From Sphingomonas mollis (GTDB lineage Bacteria > Pseudomonadota > Alphaproteobacteria > Sphingomonadales > Sphingomonadaceae): a stretch of DNA of 64,000 nt. Below are positions 43,417 through 51,649 of this stretch, piece after piece. The position numbers and the translations under genes are program-made. The notes beneath the pieces are model-generated. The model made no database searches. It was not told where the DNA came from and saw only the letters and a list, made by a program, of their open reading frames with translations. How positions within the stretch are numbered: position 1 is the first letter of the stretch; the number at the start of each line of letters is the position of its first letter. Where the stretch lies: the NCBI RefSeq assembly GCF_016427505.1, contig NZ_JAELXS010000011.1:20952-84951 (forward strand). The letters run 5' to 3'.

Positions 43417-44421
43417 ATGAAACTGGCAAGCATGAAGCAGGGGCGTGACGGCCGGCTGGTCGTCGTGTCGTCCGATCTCGCATGGTGCGCCGATGCCGCG
43501 CATATCGCACCGACGTTGCAGGCCGCGCTCGATGACTGGGACCGGCTGGCGCCGCTGCTCGAAAACCTGTCGACCGATCTCGACCATGGCGTGATCCCGC
43601 GCGAACGTTTTCACGAGCATGACGCGGCGGCACCCTTGCCGCGCGCGTACCAATGGGCCGACGGCTCCGCCTATGTGAACCACGTCGCGCTGGTGCGTCA
43701 GGCGCGCGGGGCGGACATGCCCGACACCTTCTGGCACGATCCGTTGATGTATCAGGGTGGCTCCGACGGCTTTCTCGGCCCGCGCGATCCCATCCCCCTC
43801 GCCGACGAGGCATGGGGTTGCGATCTGGAGGCGGAGATCGTCGTCGTCACCGGCGACGTGCCGCCGGGGGCAAGCCGGGACGAGGCGCTCGCCGCGATCC
43901 GGCTGGTCGGCCTGACCAACGACGTATCGTTGCGCAACCTGATCCCCGGCGAACTCGCCAAGGGCTTCGGTTTCTTCCAGTCGAAACCGGCCAGCGCCTT
44001 CTCGCCCGTCTTCGTCACCCCTGATACGCTGGGCGACTGGTGGCGGGACGGCAAGCTGCACCGGGTGCTGATGGTCGACCTGAACGGCCAGCCCTTCGGC
44101 CGCGCGCAGGCGGGCGAGGACATGACCTTCGATTTCGGCACGCTCGTGGCGCACGCCGCGAAGACGCGCGCGCTGGGGGCGGGGACGATCATCGGTTCGG
44201 GCACGGTATCGAATCGCGATGCCGATGGCGGCCCCGGCAAACCGATCGCGGCGGGCGGCGTCGGCTATTCCTGCCTGGCCGAGGTGCGGACGGTCGAGAC
44301 GATCACCGGCGGCACCGCGACGACGCCGTTCCTGAAGCAGGGCGACACCGTCCGCATCTGGGCGGAGGACGATCGCCACCACCCGATCTTCGGCGTCATC
44401 GAACAGGTGGTGGGCGGGTAG
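43417..44421 (+). CDS. Fumarylacetoacetate hydrolase-family protein
   Basis: A 334-aa enzyme of the FAH superfamily, which cleaves C-C bonds in 2,4-dioxo or fumaryl/acyl-pyruvate compounds. The N-terminal small domain starts MKLASMKQGRDGRLVVVS. The catalytic domain contains AYQWADGSAYVNH, DLEAEIVVVTG with metal-binding acidic residues, GLTNDVSLRNL, FGFFQSKPASAFSP and a closing LKQGDTVRIWAED. The ATG at 43417 sits six bases after GAGAGG. It is divergent from the helicase and has no pathway partners next to it; aromatic amino acid breakdown is the usual role. Confidence 0.9.
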   Translation: MKLASMKQGRDGRLVVVSSDLAWCADAAHIAPTLQAALDDWDRLAPLLENLSTDLDHGVIPRERFHEHDAAAPLPRAYQWADGSAYVNHVALVRQARGADMPDTFWHDPLMYQGGSDGFLGPRDPIPLADEAWGCDLEAEIVVVTGDVPPGASRDEALAAIRLVGLTNDVSLRNLIPGELAKGFGFFQSKPASAFSPVFVTPDTLGDWWRDGKLHRVLMVDLNGQPFGRAQAGEDMTFDFGTLVAHAAKTRALGAGTIIGSGTVSNRDADGGPGKPIAAGGVGYSCLAEVRTVETITGGTATTPFLKQGDTVRIWAEDDRHHPIFGVIEQVVGG

Positions 44422-44444
44422 GGCCTAAACCTTCGGCTCAATCC

Positions 44445-44510
44445 GTCATTGCGAGCGTAGCGAAGCGACCCAGGGCGTCACGTGCTGCTCCGGGTTGTTT
44501 CGCTGCGCTC
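44445..44510. repeat. Palindromic repeat, TCATTGCGAGCG family, copy 2
   Basis: Left arm GTCATTGCGAGCGTAGCGAA and right arm CGGGTTGTTTCGCTGCGCTC form an imperfect stem. The outer end of the right arm is replaced by the 3' end of the next gene, so this copy is truncated. Confidence 0.75.
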
Positions 44511-44762
44511 TCAGCGACCGAGCGCGACGGTGCCGGCATAATCGATCGCTGCCATCAGCGCACGGGGCGCACCGGGCAGGGCACGCAGGCCAAGCATCAG
44601 GCCCGCCGCCATCGCATTGGCGGCCAGCCACGGCAGCAACAGCATCGCCGCCAGCATCAGCGTCGGGATGCCCACCAGCACGCGCGCCAGCGGCGAGGAG
44701 GATGATTTCGCGGCGACGATCGGACCCATGTACATGGCGAGGCGTTTCCCTGTTTCGGTCAT
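44511..44762 (-). CDS. Hypothetical small membrane protein, 83 aa
   Basis: Begins MTETGKRLAMYMGPIVAAKSSSS and has a hydrophobic region of about 30 residues (ARVLVGIPTLMLAAMLLLPWLAANAMAAGLM), likely one or two membrane helices. No family recognised. Its stop codon abuts the truncated palindromic repeat at 44445-44510, so the last residues (VALGR) may come from repeat-derived sequence. It is divergent from the E1alpha gene. Confidence 0.6.
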   Translation of the reverse strand: MTETGKRLAMYMGPIVAAKSSSSPLARVLVGIPTLMLAAMLLLPWLAANAMAAGLMLGLRALPGAPRALMAAIDYAGTVALGR

Positions 44763-44901
44763 GGGTTTTTCGCAGAAGGCGGTTAACGCGACGTTACGAC
44801 CGGCCGACAACCGACCAAAACAGCGCTTGAAATTTTATAACAAGCGCGCGAAAGAAAATCCGTGCGGTATCGCCCGTGCCAATGATGATCTGGAGAGAAG
44901 G

Positions 44902-46185
44902 ATGGCCGAGCACACTCGTGCCAATTTGCCGCCGCTGGCGCTGCATGTTCCGGAACCGAAGTTCCGGCCCGGCGACGCCGTGGATTTCGCCGCGGTCGAT
45001 GTGCCGCCGGCCGGGGCCACCCGCCGTCCCGACACGGCCGATGCCGCGCGCTCCTTCACCGATATCGCTTATGGTCTGGTCCGCGTCCTCGATGACGAGA
45101 ACAACGCGGTCGGCCCCTGGGACCCCCGCCTGTCGCCGGATATGCTGCGGCGAATGCTGCGCAGCATGGCGTTGCTCCGCGCGTTCGACGAACGCATGTT
45201 CCGGGCGCAGCGACAGGGCAAGACCAGCTTCTACATGAAGGCGACGGGCGAGGAGGCGGTGTCGGTCGCCGCTGCCCATGCGCTGGATTACGAGGACATG
45301 TGCTTCCCCTCCTATCGCCAGCAGGGGCTGTTGATCGCGCGGGGCTGGAGCCTCGTCGATATGATGAACCAGATCTATTCGAACAGTGCCGACCGGTTGC
45401 AGGGCAAGCAGCTGCCGATCATGTATTCGGCGCGCGAGGCCGGGTTCTTCTCGATCTCCGGCAACCTCACGACGCAATATCCTCAGGCCGTGGGTTGGGC
45501 GATGGCGTCCGCCGCCAAGGGCGATACGCGTATCGCCGCGGTGTGGTGCGGCGAGGGTTCGACCGCGGAGGGCGACTTCCATTCCGCCTGCACCTTCGCC
45601 GCCGTATACCGCGCGCCGGTCATCATGAACGTCGTCAACAACCAGTGGGCGATCAGCAGCTTCTCCGGGTTCGCCGGTGCCGAATCGACCACCTTCGCGG
45701 CGCGCGCGGTCGGTTACGGCATCGCCGGCCTGCGCGTGGACGGCAACGACGCGCTGGCGGTCTATGCGGCGACGCAATGGGCGGCGGAGCGGGCGCGGAC
45801 CAATCAGGGACCGACGCTGATCGAACATTTTACCTATCGTGCCGAGGGTCATTCGACCTCCGACGATCCCGGCCAGTATCGCTCAGCCGGCGAGCCGACC
45901 GCATGGCCGCTGGGCGATCCGGTCAAGCGGCTGAAGGACCACCTGATCGCCATCGGCGAATGGGACGAGGATCGCCACGCCGCGCAGGACCGCGAACTCG
46001 CCGAAGAGGTGAAGGCCGCCCAGAAGGAAGCCGAAAAGAACGGCATCCTCGGCCACGGCCTCCACCAACCGCTCGACACGCTGTTCGACGGCGTGTTCGA
46101 AGAGATGCCGTGGCACCTGCGCGAACAACAGGCACAGATGATCGCGGAAGAGACGGCGAGCGGCCGCCCATGGGATCGCAAGTGA
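44902..46185 (+). CDS. bkdA1: Branched-chain 2-oxoacid dehydrogenase E1 alpha subunit
   Basis: A 427-aa thiamine-diphosphate enzyme subunit (3-methyl-2-oxobutanoate dehydrogenase alpha). The long N-terminal arm (PPLALHVPEPKFRPGD) and FTDIAYGLVRVLDDENNAVGPWDP are typical of branched-chain rather than pyruvate E1alpha. The cofactor motif runs from WCGEGSTAEGDFHSA to VVNNQWAIS. YRAEGHSTSDDPGQYR is the phosphorylation-loop region. With E1beta it decarboxylates the oxoacids of Val, Leu and Ile. GGAGAGAAG lies just before ATG 44902. The E1beta gene follows after a 131-bp palindromic element. Confidence 0.94.
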   Translation: MAEHTRANLPPLALHVPEPKFRPGDAVDFAAVDVPPAGATRRPDTADAARSFTDIAYGLVRVLDDENNAVGPWDPRLSPDMLRRMLRSMALLRAFDERMFRAQRQGKTSFYMKATGEEAVSVAAAHALDYEDMCFPSYRQQGLLIARGWSLVDMMNQIYSNSADRLQGKQLPIMYSAREAGFFSISGNLTTQYPQAVGWAMASAAKGDTRIAAVWCGEGSTAEGDFHSACTFAAVYRAPVIMNVVNNQWAISSFSGFAGAESTTFAARAVGYGIAGLRVDGNDALAVYAATQWAAERARTNQGPTLIEHFTYRAEGHSTSDDPGQYRSAGEPTAWPLGDPVKRLKDHLIAIGEWDEDRHAAQDRELAEEVKAAQKEAEKNGILGHGLHQPLDTLFDGVFEEMPWHLREQQAQMIAEETASGRPWDRK

Positions 46186-46199
46186 TGATTTCGACTTCA

Positions 46200-46330
46200 A
46201 TCCTCCCCGGCACGGGGAGGGGGACCATGCAAAGCATGGTGGAGGGGGCTATCCACCAGCGACACGTTTGGGGAGTCCCCCCTCCACCACCGGCTTCGCC
46301 GTCGGTCCCCCTCCCCGTGCCGGGGAGGAT
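46200..46330. repeat. 131-bp palindromic element between bkdA1 and bkdA2
   Basis: Perfect 27-base inverted terminal arms (46200-46226 and 46304-46330, beginning ATCCTCCCCGGCACGGGGAG) enclose a second small hairpin ACCATGC-AAA-GCATGGT. It fills nearly all of the space between the two E1 genes. No transposase is encoded, so it is a non-autonomous or REP-like element. Confidence 0.88.
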
Positions 46331-46336
46331 CTAGGC

Positions 46337-47374
46337 ATGACGATGACCGAAGAACCAACCACCCGCATGAACATGATCCAGGCGATCAACTCCGCGCTCG
46401 ACGTCGTCATGGCGCGCGATCCGGACGTGGTCGTGATGGGCGAGGATGTCGGCTATTTCGGCGGCGTGTTCCGCGCCACCGCCGGCCTGCAGGCGAAATA
46501 CGGCAAGACGCGCGTGTTCGACACGCCGATCACCGAATGCGGCATCATCGGCGTCGCGGTCGGCATGGGCGCCTATGGCCTGCGTCCCGTCCCCGAAATC
46601 CAGTTTGCCGATTACATCTATCCCGCGCTGGACCAGCTCGTGTCGGAGGCCGCGCGCCTGCGTTACCGCTCGGCCGGCGAATTCATCTCGCCGATGACGG
46701 TGCGCTCGCCGTTCGGCGGCGGCATCTTCGGCGGCCAGACGCATTCGCAAAGCCCAGAAGGCATCTTCACCCATGTCTCCGGCGTGAAGACGGTGATCCC
46801 CTCCACCCCCTATGACGCCAAGGGCCTGCTGATTGCCGCGATCGAGGACAACGACCCGACGATCTTCTTCGAGCCCAAGCGCATCTATAACGGCCCGTTC
46901 AACGGATACTGGGATCGCCCCGCCGAAAACTGGTCGAAGCATCCCGCCGGCGACGTGCCGACCGGTTACTACAAGATCGAACTCGGCAAGGCGAAGGTCG
47001 TCCGCGACGGCGAAGCGCTGACGATCCTCGCCTATGGCACGATGGTCCATGTCTGCACCGCCGTCGTCGCCGAGGCCGGCGTCGATGCCGAAATCATCGA
47101 CCTGCGCACGCTGGTGCCCCTCGACATCGAGACGATCGAGGCATCGGTGAAGAAAACCGGCCGCTGCATGATCGTGCACGAGGCGACGCGCACGTCCGGC
47201 TTCGGCGCCGAACTGTCGGCCTTGGTGCAGGAACGCTGCTTCTATCACCTCGAAGCCCCGATCGAGCGCGTGACCGGCTTCGACACGCCATACCCGCACA
47301 GCCTGGAATGGGCATATTTCCCCGGCCCCGTCCGCATCGGCGAGGCGCTCAAGAAGATCATGAAGGACGGTTGA
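46337..47374 (+). CDS. bkdA2: Branched-chain 2-oxoacid dehydrogenase E1 beta subunit
   Basis: A 345-aa transketolase-like beta subunit. MNMIQAINSALDVVMARDPDVVVMGEDVGYFGGVFRAT and RVFDTPITECGIIGVAVGMG are characteristic of the branched-chain form, as are EIQFADYIYPALDQ and the C-terminal domain DLRTLVPLDIETI. It pairs with E1alpha encoded upstream. GGATCTAGGC precedes the ATG at 46337; the outer arm of the palindromic element supplies part of its leader, which could affect translation. The E2 gene starts three bases after its stop. Confidence 0.94.
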   Translation: MTMTEEPTTRMNMIQAINSALDVVMARDPDVVVMGEDVGYFGGVFRATAGLQAKYGKTRVFDTPITECGIIGVAVGMGAYGLRPVPEIQFADYIYPALDQLVSEAARLRYRSAGEFISPMTVRSPFGGGIFGGQTHSQSPEGIFTHVSGVKTVIPSTPYDAKGLLIAAIEDNDPTIFFEPKRIYNGPFNGYWDRPAENWSKHPAGDVPTGYYKIELGKAKVVRDGEALTILAYGTMVHVCTAVVAEAGVDAEIIDLRTLVPLDIETIEASVKKTGRCMIVHEATRTSGFGAELSALVQERCFYHLEAPIERVTGFDTPYPHSLEWAYFPGPVRIGEALKKIMKDG

Positions 47375-47377
47375 GAG

Positions 47378-48733
47378 ATGGCCCGCTTCACCTTCAAGCT
47401 CCCCGATATCGGCGAAGGCATCGCCGAGGCCGAGATCGTCGCCTGGCACGTCGCCGTCGGCGACCGGGTTCAGGAAGACCAGAACATCGCCGACATGATG
47501 ACCGACAAGGCCACGGTCGAAATGGAATCGCCCGTGTCCGGCACCGTGGTCGAACTAGCCGGCGAGGTCGGCGATCAGGTCGCGATCGGTGCCGCGCTGG
47601 TGGTGATCGAAACGGAGGCCGATGTCGCCGCCGAAGAAGCCCCCGCGCTTGGCCCCATCACCAACGAACTGAACGCCGCCGCCCTGTCGGCCGATCAAGA
47701 GGAAGTCGCGCAACAATACGAAGCCGAAAACCCCGGCGTCGAAGAGGTTGTCGAGCAAAAGCCCTCTCCCCTTCAGGGGAGAGGGTTGGGAGAGGGGGAG
47801 TCCCCCATCCTGTCGGATGTCGCGAATGTCCCCCTCTCCCCGACCTTCTCCCCTGAAGGGGAGAGGGAGAAGGCCCACATCCTCGCCTCCCCCGCCGTCC
47901 GCGCCCGCGCCCGCGACCTCGGCATCGACCTCGCCACCGTCAAGACCGATGGCGACCGCGTCCGCCACGCCGATCTCGACGCCTATCTCCGCTACGGAGC
48001 CGGGCAGGGCTACACCGCCCCCGGCACCAGCCGCGCCCGCCCCGACGAGGCGATCCGCGTCATCGGCATGCGTCGCCGCATCGCCGAGAACATGGCCGCG
48101 TCGAAGCGCGCGATCCCGCACTTTACCTATGTCGACGAGATCGACGTGACCGCGCTGGAGGCGATGCGCGCCGACCTGAACGCCAACCGTGGCCAGCGCC
48201 CCAAGCTGACCATGCTGCCGCTGATGATCGTCGCGATCTGTCGCACGCTGCCCGACTTCCCGATGCTCAACGCGCGCTACGATGACGAGGCGGGGGTGGT
48301 CACCCGCGCCGGCCGCGTCCATCTGGGCATGGCGACGCAGACCGACGCGGGCCTCACCGTCCCCGTCATCCGCGACGCGCAGGACCGCAACGTCTGGCAA
48401 CTGGCGACCGAGATCACGCACCTGGCCGAGGCCGCCCGCGCCAACCGGCTGAAGCCCGACGAGATGGGCGGCGGCACGATCACGATCACCTCGCTGGGGC
48501 CGCTCGGCGGCATCGCGACGACGCCCGTCATCAACCGGCCCGAAGTCGCGATCATCGGCCCCAACCGCATCGTCGAACGCCCCGTCTTCCGGGGCGACGA
48601 CGTGGTCCGCGCCAAGCTGATGAACCTGTCGATCAGCTGCGACCACCGCGTCGTCGATGGCTGGGACGCGGCCAGTTACGTGCAGGCGGTGAAACTATTC
48701 CTCGAAACGCCGGTTCTGCTGTTCGCGGACTGA
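47378..48733 (+). CDS. bkdB: Branched-chain 2-oxoacid dehydrogenase E2 (dihydrolipoyl transacylase)
   Basis: A 451-aa acyltransferase core. The lipoyl domain (1-80) has the lipoylated Lys44 in MTDKATVEM. A linker rich in Glu and Ala (82-127) is followed by about 36 residues encoded by a palindromic DNA repeat (129-164). Then come the peripheral subunit-binding domain (ILASPAVRARARDLGIDL ... RVRHADLDAYL) and the catalytic domain with SCDHRVVDG near the C terminus. The repeat lies in the flexible linker and keeps frame, so function is probably intact. An E3 gene is not in the operon and must be elsewhere. Confidence 0.94.
   Translation: MARFTFKLPDIGEGIAEAEIVAWHVAVGDRVQEDQNIADMMTDKATVEMESPVSGTVVELAGEVGDQVAIGAALVVIETEADVAAEEAPALGPITNELNAAALSADQEEVAQQYEAENPGVEEVVEQKPSPLQGRGLGEGESPILSDVANVPLSPTFSPEGEREKAHILASPAVRARARDLGIDLATVKTDGDRVRHADLDAYLRYGAGQGYTAPGTSRARPDEAIRVIGMRRRIAENMAASKRAIPHFTYVDEIDVTALEAMRADLNANRGQRPKLTMLPLMIVAICRTLPDFPMLNARYDDEAGVVTRAGRVHLGMATQTDAGLTVPVIRDAQDRNVWQLATEITHLAEAARANRLKPDEMGGGTITITSLGPLGGIATTPVINRPEVAIIGPNRIVERPVFRGDDVVRAKLMNLSISCDHRVVDGWDAASYVQAVKLFLETPVLLFAD
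47762..47867. repeat. Palindromic repeat inserted in frame within bkdB
   Basis: Perfect 21-base arms (47762-47782 and 47847-47867, starting CCCTCTCCCCTTCAGGGG) with partly complementary inner flanks. It encodes residues about 129-164 of E2, in the linker between the lipoyl and subunit-binding domains. The arrangement recalls palindromic elements that insert into genes in Rickettsia, although the sequence is different. Confidence 0.88.
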
Positions 48734-48744
48734 GGAGACGGGCG

Positions 48745-48966
48745 ATGCGCGGCATGGATAACGGCACGGTGACGATCGAGGGCCGGTTCCGCGGCATGGT
48801 GAACGGCACCGCGATCGTCCCCGCCGGGGCCGATGCCGAGATCGCCGGCATGATAAACGGCACGCTGATCGCCGAGCGCGGATCGCGCGTCCACATCTCC
48901 GGCATGGTCAATGGCGGGATCGTCGATCGCGGCGCCGCGATCACGGTGTCGGGCATGGTCGGCTGA
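48745..48966 (+). CDS. Bactofilin-like mini-protein of 73 aa
   Basis: A very short protein made of about four repeats around the core G-M-V/I-N-G: FRGMVNGTAIV, IAGMINGTLIA, ISGMVNGGIVD and VSGMVG. The regular hydrophobic/Gly spacing suggests a small right-handed beta-helix or solenoid, as in bactofilins and DUF583-type proteins, but at half their size. It starts 11 bases after the bkdB stop with GAGGAGACG upstream, so it may be co-transcribed with the dehydrogenase. No function is known. Confidence 0.7.
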   Translation: MRGMDNGTVTIEGRFRGMVNGTAIVPAGADAEIAGMINGTLIAERGSRVHISGMVNGGIVDRGAAITVSGMVG

Positions 48967-49027
48967 CGAACCACCCGTAAAGCGATCCTTTGTTGCACTG
49001 CGGCGTCCGCCCGGCGATGGCGCGCCC

Positions 49028-49897
49028 ATGATCGAGCGCAAGGGATTATGGCTGGGCGTCGGCGCCTATGTGCTGTGGGGGCTGCTGCCGCTGTATCTGA
49101 AGCTGCTGGCCGGCGTGCCGGCGTTGCAGGTGTTGAGCCACCGCGTCGTCTGGTCGCTGCTGCTGCTTGCCATCGCCGTGGTCGTGCTGCGCAAGGTGCC
49201 GGCGATCCGCGCGGCGGCGCGCGGGCGGACATTGCTCCTGCTGATGGCCAGCGCCGCGCTGATCGCGATCAACTGGCTGGTCTATATCTGGTCGGTCCAG
49301 CACGCGCATGTGCTGGAGGCCAGCCTCGGCTATTTCATCAACCCGCTGGTCAACGTCGCGCTGGGCGTCGCGGTGCTGGGCGAGCGGGTGTCACGGGTGC
49401 AGAAGATCGCGGTCGGCATCGCCGCGGCGGGCGTGCTCGCGCTGGCGGTGGTCGGTGGTGGCGCCATCTGGATATCGCTGGCGCTGGCGGCCAGTTTCGG
49501 CCTGTACGGCCTGATCCGGAAGGTCGCGAAGATCGACGCGCTCGGCGGCCTGACGGTGGAAACTATGCTGCTCGCCCCCGCCTCGCTCGCCGTCATCCTC
49601 TATGCCGGCGCGACCGGGCAGGGGGCGTTCGGCGAGACGCGCTCGCTCGACTGGCTGCTGATCCTCGCCGGCCCGGCGACCGCTGCGCCGCTACTGCTGT
49701 TCGCGGCGGCGGCGCGGCGGCTGCGCTACGCGACGCTGGGGCTGCTCCAGTACATCGCGCCGACGCTGCAATTCGCAGAGGCCGTGTTGCTGTTCGGTGA
49801 GCCGTTGCGCGCGATCCATATCGTCACGTTCGTCGCGATCTGGACCGGATGTGCGCTGTATGCGTGGGATTCGTGGGCGAGCAGCCGGGCGGTATAG
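49028..49897 (+). CDS. rarD: RarD-type EamA-family transporter
   Basis: A 289-aa inner-membrane protein with about ten helices from two EamA repeats. The opening GLWLGVGAYVLWGLLPLYLKLL and HRVVWSLLLLA, then LEASLGYFINPLVNVALGVAVLGERV in the middle, are characteristic of RarD (chloramphenicol-sensitive protein family). ATG 49028 is used. The substrate of RarD is not established. It ends 10 bp before a palindromic repeat. Confidence 0.9.
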   Translation: MIERKGLWLGVGAYVLWGLLPLYLKLLAGVPALQVLSHRVVWSLLLLAIAVVVLRKVPAIRAAARGRTLLLLMASAALIAINWLVYIWSVQHAHVLEASLGYFINPLVNVALGVAVLGERVSRVQKIAVGIAAAGVLALAVVGGGAIWISLALAASFGLYGLIRKVAKIDALGGLTVETMLLAPASLAVILYAGATGQGAFGETRSLDWLLILAGPATAAPLLLFAAAARRLRYATLGLLQYIAPTLQFAEAVLLFGEPLRAIHIVTFVAIWTGCALYAWDSWASSRAV

Positions 49898-49906
49898 CCC
49901 CCATCC

Positions 49907-49980
49907 GTCATTGCGAGCGGAGCGAAGCAACCCAGAGCCACGCGTGCCGCCCTCGATTGCCTTGCTCCGCTCGCCATGAC
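49907..49980. repeat. Palindromic repeat, TCATTGCGAGCG family, copy 3
   Basis: The most complete copy: left GTCATTGCGAGCGGAGCGAA and right CTTGCTCCGCTCGCCATGAC pair with few mismatches around a GC-rich loop. It lies between the 3' ends of rarD and the glutathione reductase gene and could end both transcripts. Confidence 0.82.
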
Positions 49981-50105
49981 GCAACAACCGAACACCCGCC
50001 GCGGCAAAGCCGTGTCGTCGGACGGGTCGGCCCTTGGCCACCCGCCGGCCGGGTCGGGCGCTCATGCTCTCGCACGACCGGCGCGGGCGTGGCCGCGCCT
50101 GCGCC

Positions 50106-51455
50106 CTACCGCATCAGCACCAGTTCTTCCGCCATCGACGGATGCAGCGCCACCGTGGCGTCGAAATCGGCCTTGGTCAGCCCCGCCTTCACCGCCACCG
50201 CGCACGCCTGGATGATTTCCGGCACGTCCGGCCCGATCATGTGAATGCCCACCACCCGATCGGTGTCACCATCGCACACCATCTTGTAGAGCGCCCGCTC
50301 GTTGCGCCCCGCCAGCACGTTCTTCATCGGCCGGAAGTCGGACGAATAGACCTTTACCGATCCCAGTTTCTGCCTGGCCTCCGCCTCCGTCATCCCCACC
50401 CCGGCGAGCGGCGGGTGGCTGAACACGGCGGCCGGCACGCAACCATAATCCACCGTCGTCGGCTTGTTGCCGTATACGGTGTCGGCGAACGCCTGCCCCT
50501 CGCGGATCGCCACGGGGGTCAACTGGATACGGTTCGTCACGTCGCCGATCGCGTAGATCGACGGGCAGGTCGACCGGTTCTCGCCATCCACCTTCACCGC
50601 GCCGAGTTCGTCCAGCTCGACGCCGGCATCGGCCAGTCCCAGACCCTCGGTATTGGGGCGACGGCCAGTGGCGAACAGCACGCAATCGACCACGACCGGC
50701 TCGTGATTGGCGAGATGGACGGTCAGGCAGCCATCCTCCCCCTTATCGATCCCCCGGAACGCCGCGTCGAAGCGGAATTCGATGCCCTTCATCGTCGAAA
50801 TCTGGAGCAGCCGGTCGCGGATCTGCGCATCATAGCCGCGCAGCAATTCCTGGCTGCGGTTCGCCAGGATCACATGGCTGCCGAACTGATGGAAGATGCC
50901 CGCAAACTCGTTGGCGATGTACCCGCCACCCGCGATCAGGATGCGCCGGGGCAATTCGGGCAGGTCGAACACCTCGTTGGAGGTGATGCCATGTTCGTGA
51001 CCGGGGCATTCCGGGATCGCCGGATGCGCGCCGACCGCGACCAGAATGCGCTCGGCGGTCTTTTCGGTCCCGTCGGCGAGGCGAACCGTGTTCGGCCCCG
51101 TCACCACCGCGCGCTGCGGGATGATGTCGACATGGTTGTTGTTCAACGTCTGCGTGTAGGCGCCGTTGATCCGGTCGACCTCCGCCATCACGTTGTCGCG
51201 CAGCGTGCTCCACGAAAAGCTGCACGGGGAGGGGACGTCCCAGCCGAAATGCTTCGCGTCGCGCAGGTCCTCCGCGAAGTGCGCGCCGTACACGAGCAGC
51301 TTCTTGGGTACGCAACCGCGGATCACGCACGTGCCGCCGACCCGATACTCCTCCGCCACCGCCACGCGCGCGCCGTGCGCGGCGGCGACGCGGCTGGCGC
51401 GGGTGCCGCCGGAACCGGCGCCGAGGACGAAGAGGTCGTAATCATATTGGGGCAT
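50106..51455 (-). CDS. gor: Glutathione-disulfide reductase
   Basis: A 449-aa flavoprotein that uses NADPH to reduce oxidised glutathione. FAD motif GAGSGGTRASR near the N terminus, redox-active disulfide in GGTCVIRGCVPKK, NADPH-binding IAGGGYIANEFAG, ATGRRPNTEGLGL, IYAIGDVTNRIQLTPVA and the C-terminal active-site base in ALHPSMAEE (His-Pro-x6-Glu). The GCVPKK form separates it from lipoamide dehydrogenase, so it is not the missing E3 of the bkd complex. GGAAGGACC lies upstream of the ATG at 51455. Confidence 0.94.
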   Translation of the reverse strand: MPQYDYDLFVLGAGSGGTRASRVAAAHGARVAVAEEYRVGGTCVIRGCVPKKLLVYGAHFAEDLRDAKHFGWDVPSPCSFSWSTLRDNVMAEVDRINGAYTQTLNNNHVDIIPQRAVVTGPNTVRLADGTEKTAERILVAVGAHPAIPECPGHEHGITSNEVFDLPELPRRILIAGGGYIANEFAGIFHQFGSHVILANRSQELLRGYDAQIRDRLLQISTMKGIEFRFDAAFRGIDKGEDGCLTVHLANHEPVVVDCVLFATGRRPNTEGLGLADAGVELDELGAVKVDGENRSTCPSIYAIGDVTNRIQLTPVAIREGQAFADTVYGNKPTTVDYGCVPAAVFSHPPLAGVGMTEAEARQKLGSVKVYSSDFRPMKNVLAGRNERALYKMVCDGDTDRVVGIHMIGPDVPEIIQACAVAVKAGLTKADFDATVALHPSMAEELVLMR

Positions 51456-51523
51456 GTAGGTCCTTCCGTTCCCCGGCATGTGGCGCGGTCGCGGGGCATC
51501 GGCAAGACTTGGCGCCCCGAGCG

Positions 51524-51544
51524 ATCGACCATGCGATGGTCGAT
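51524..51544. promoter_or_regulatory. Dyad in the gor / PAS-protein divergent region
   Basis: ATCGACCAT and ATGGTCGAT form a perfect nine-base inverted repeat around GCG, between the divergent gor and PAS-protein genes (195-bp gap). It could be an operator or an RNA hairpin. Confidence 0.35.
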
Positions 51545-51649
51545 TCGATCGCCGGCGCGCGAAATGCCGGAATAAATCGGCATCAATCATGACATACTTG
51601 CCACCGTGCCCCGATCGGCCCTATTTCGGGGGTGCAACAGGGAAATGAC

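Noticed and set aside
50106..51455. Reading the disulfide reductase as the E3 of the bkd complex
   Set aside because: The GCVPKK active-site form and overall motifs match glutathione reductase, and it is on the opposite strand, separated by rarD.
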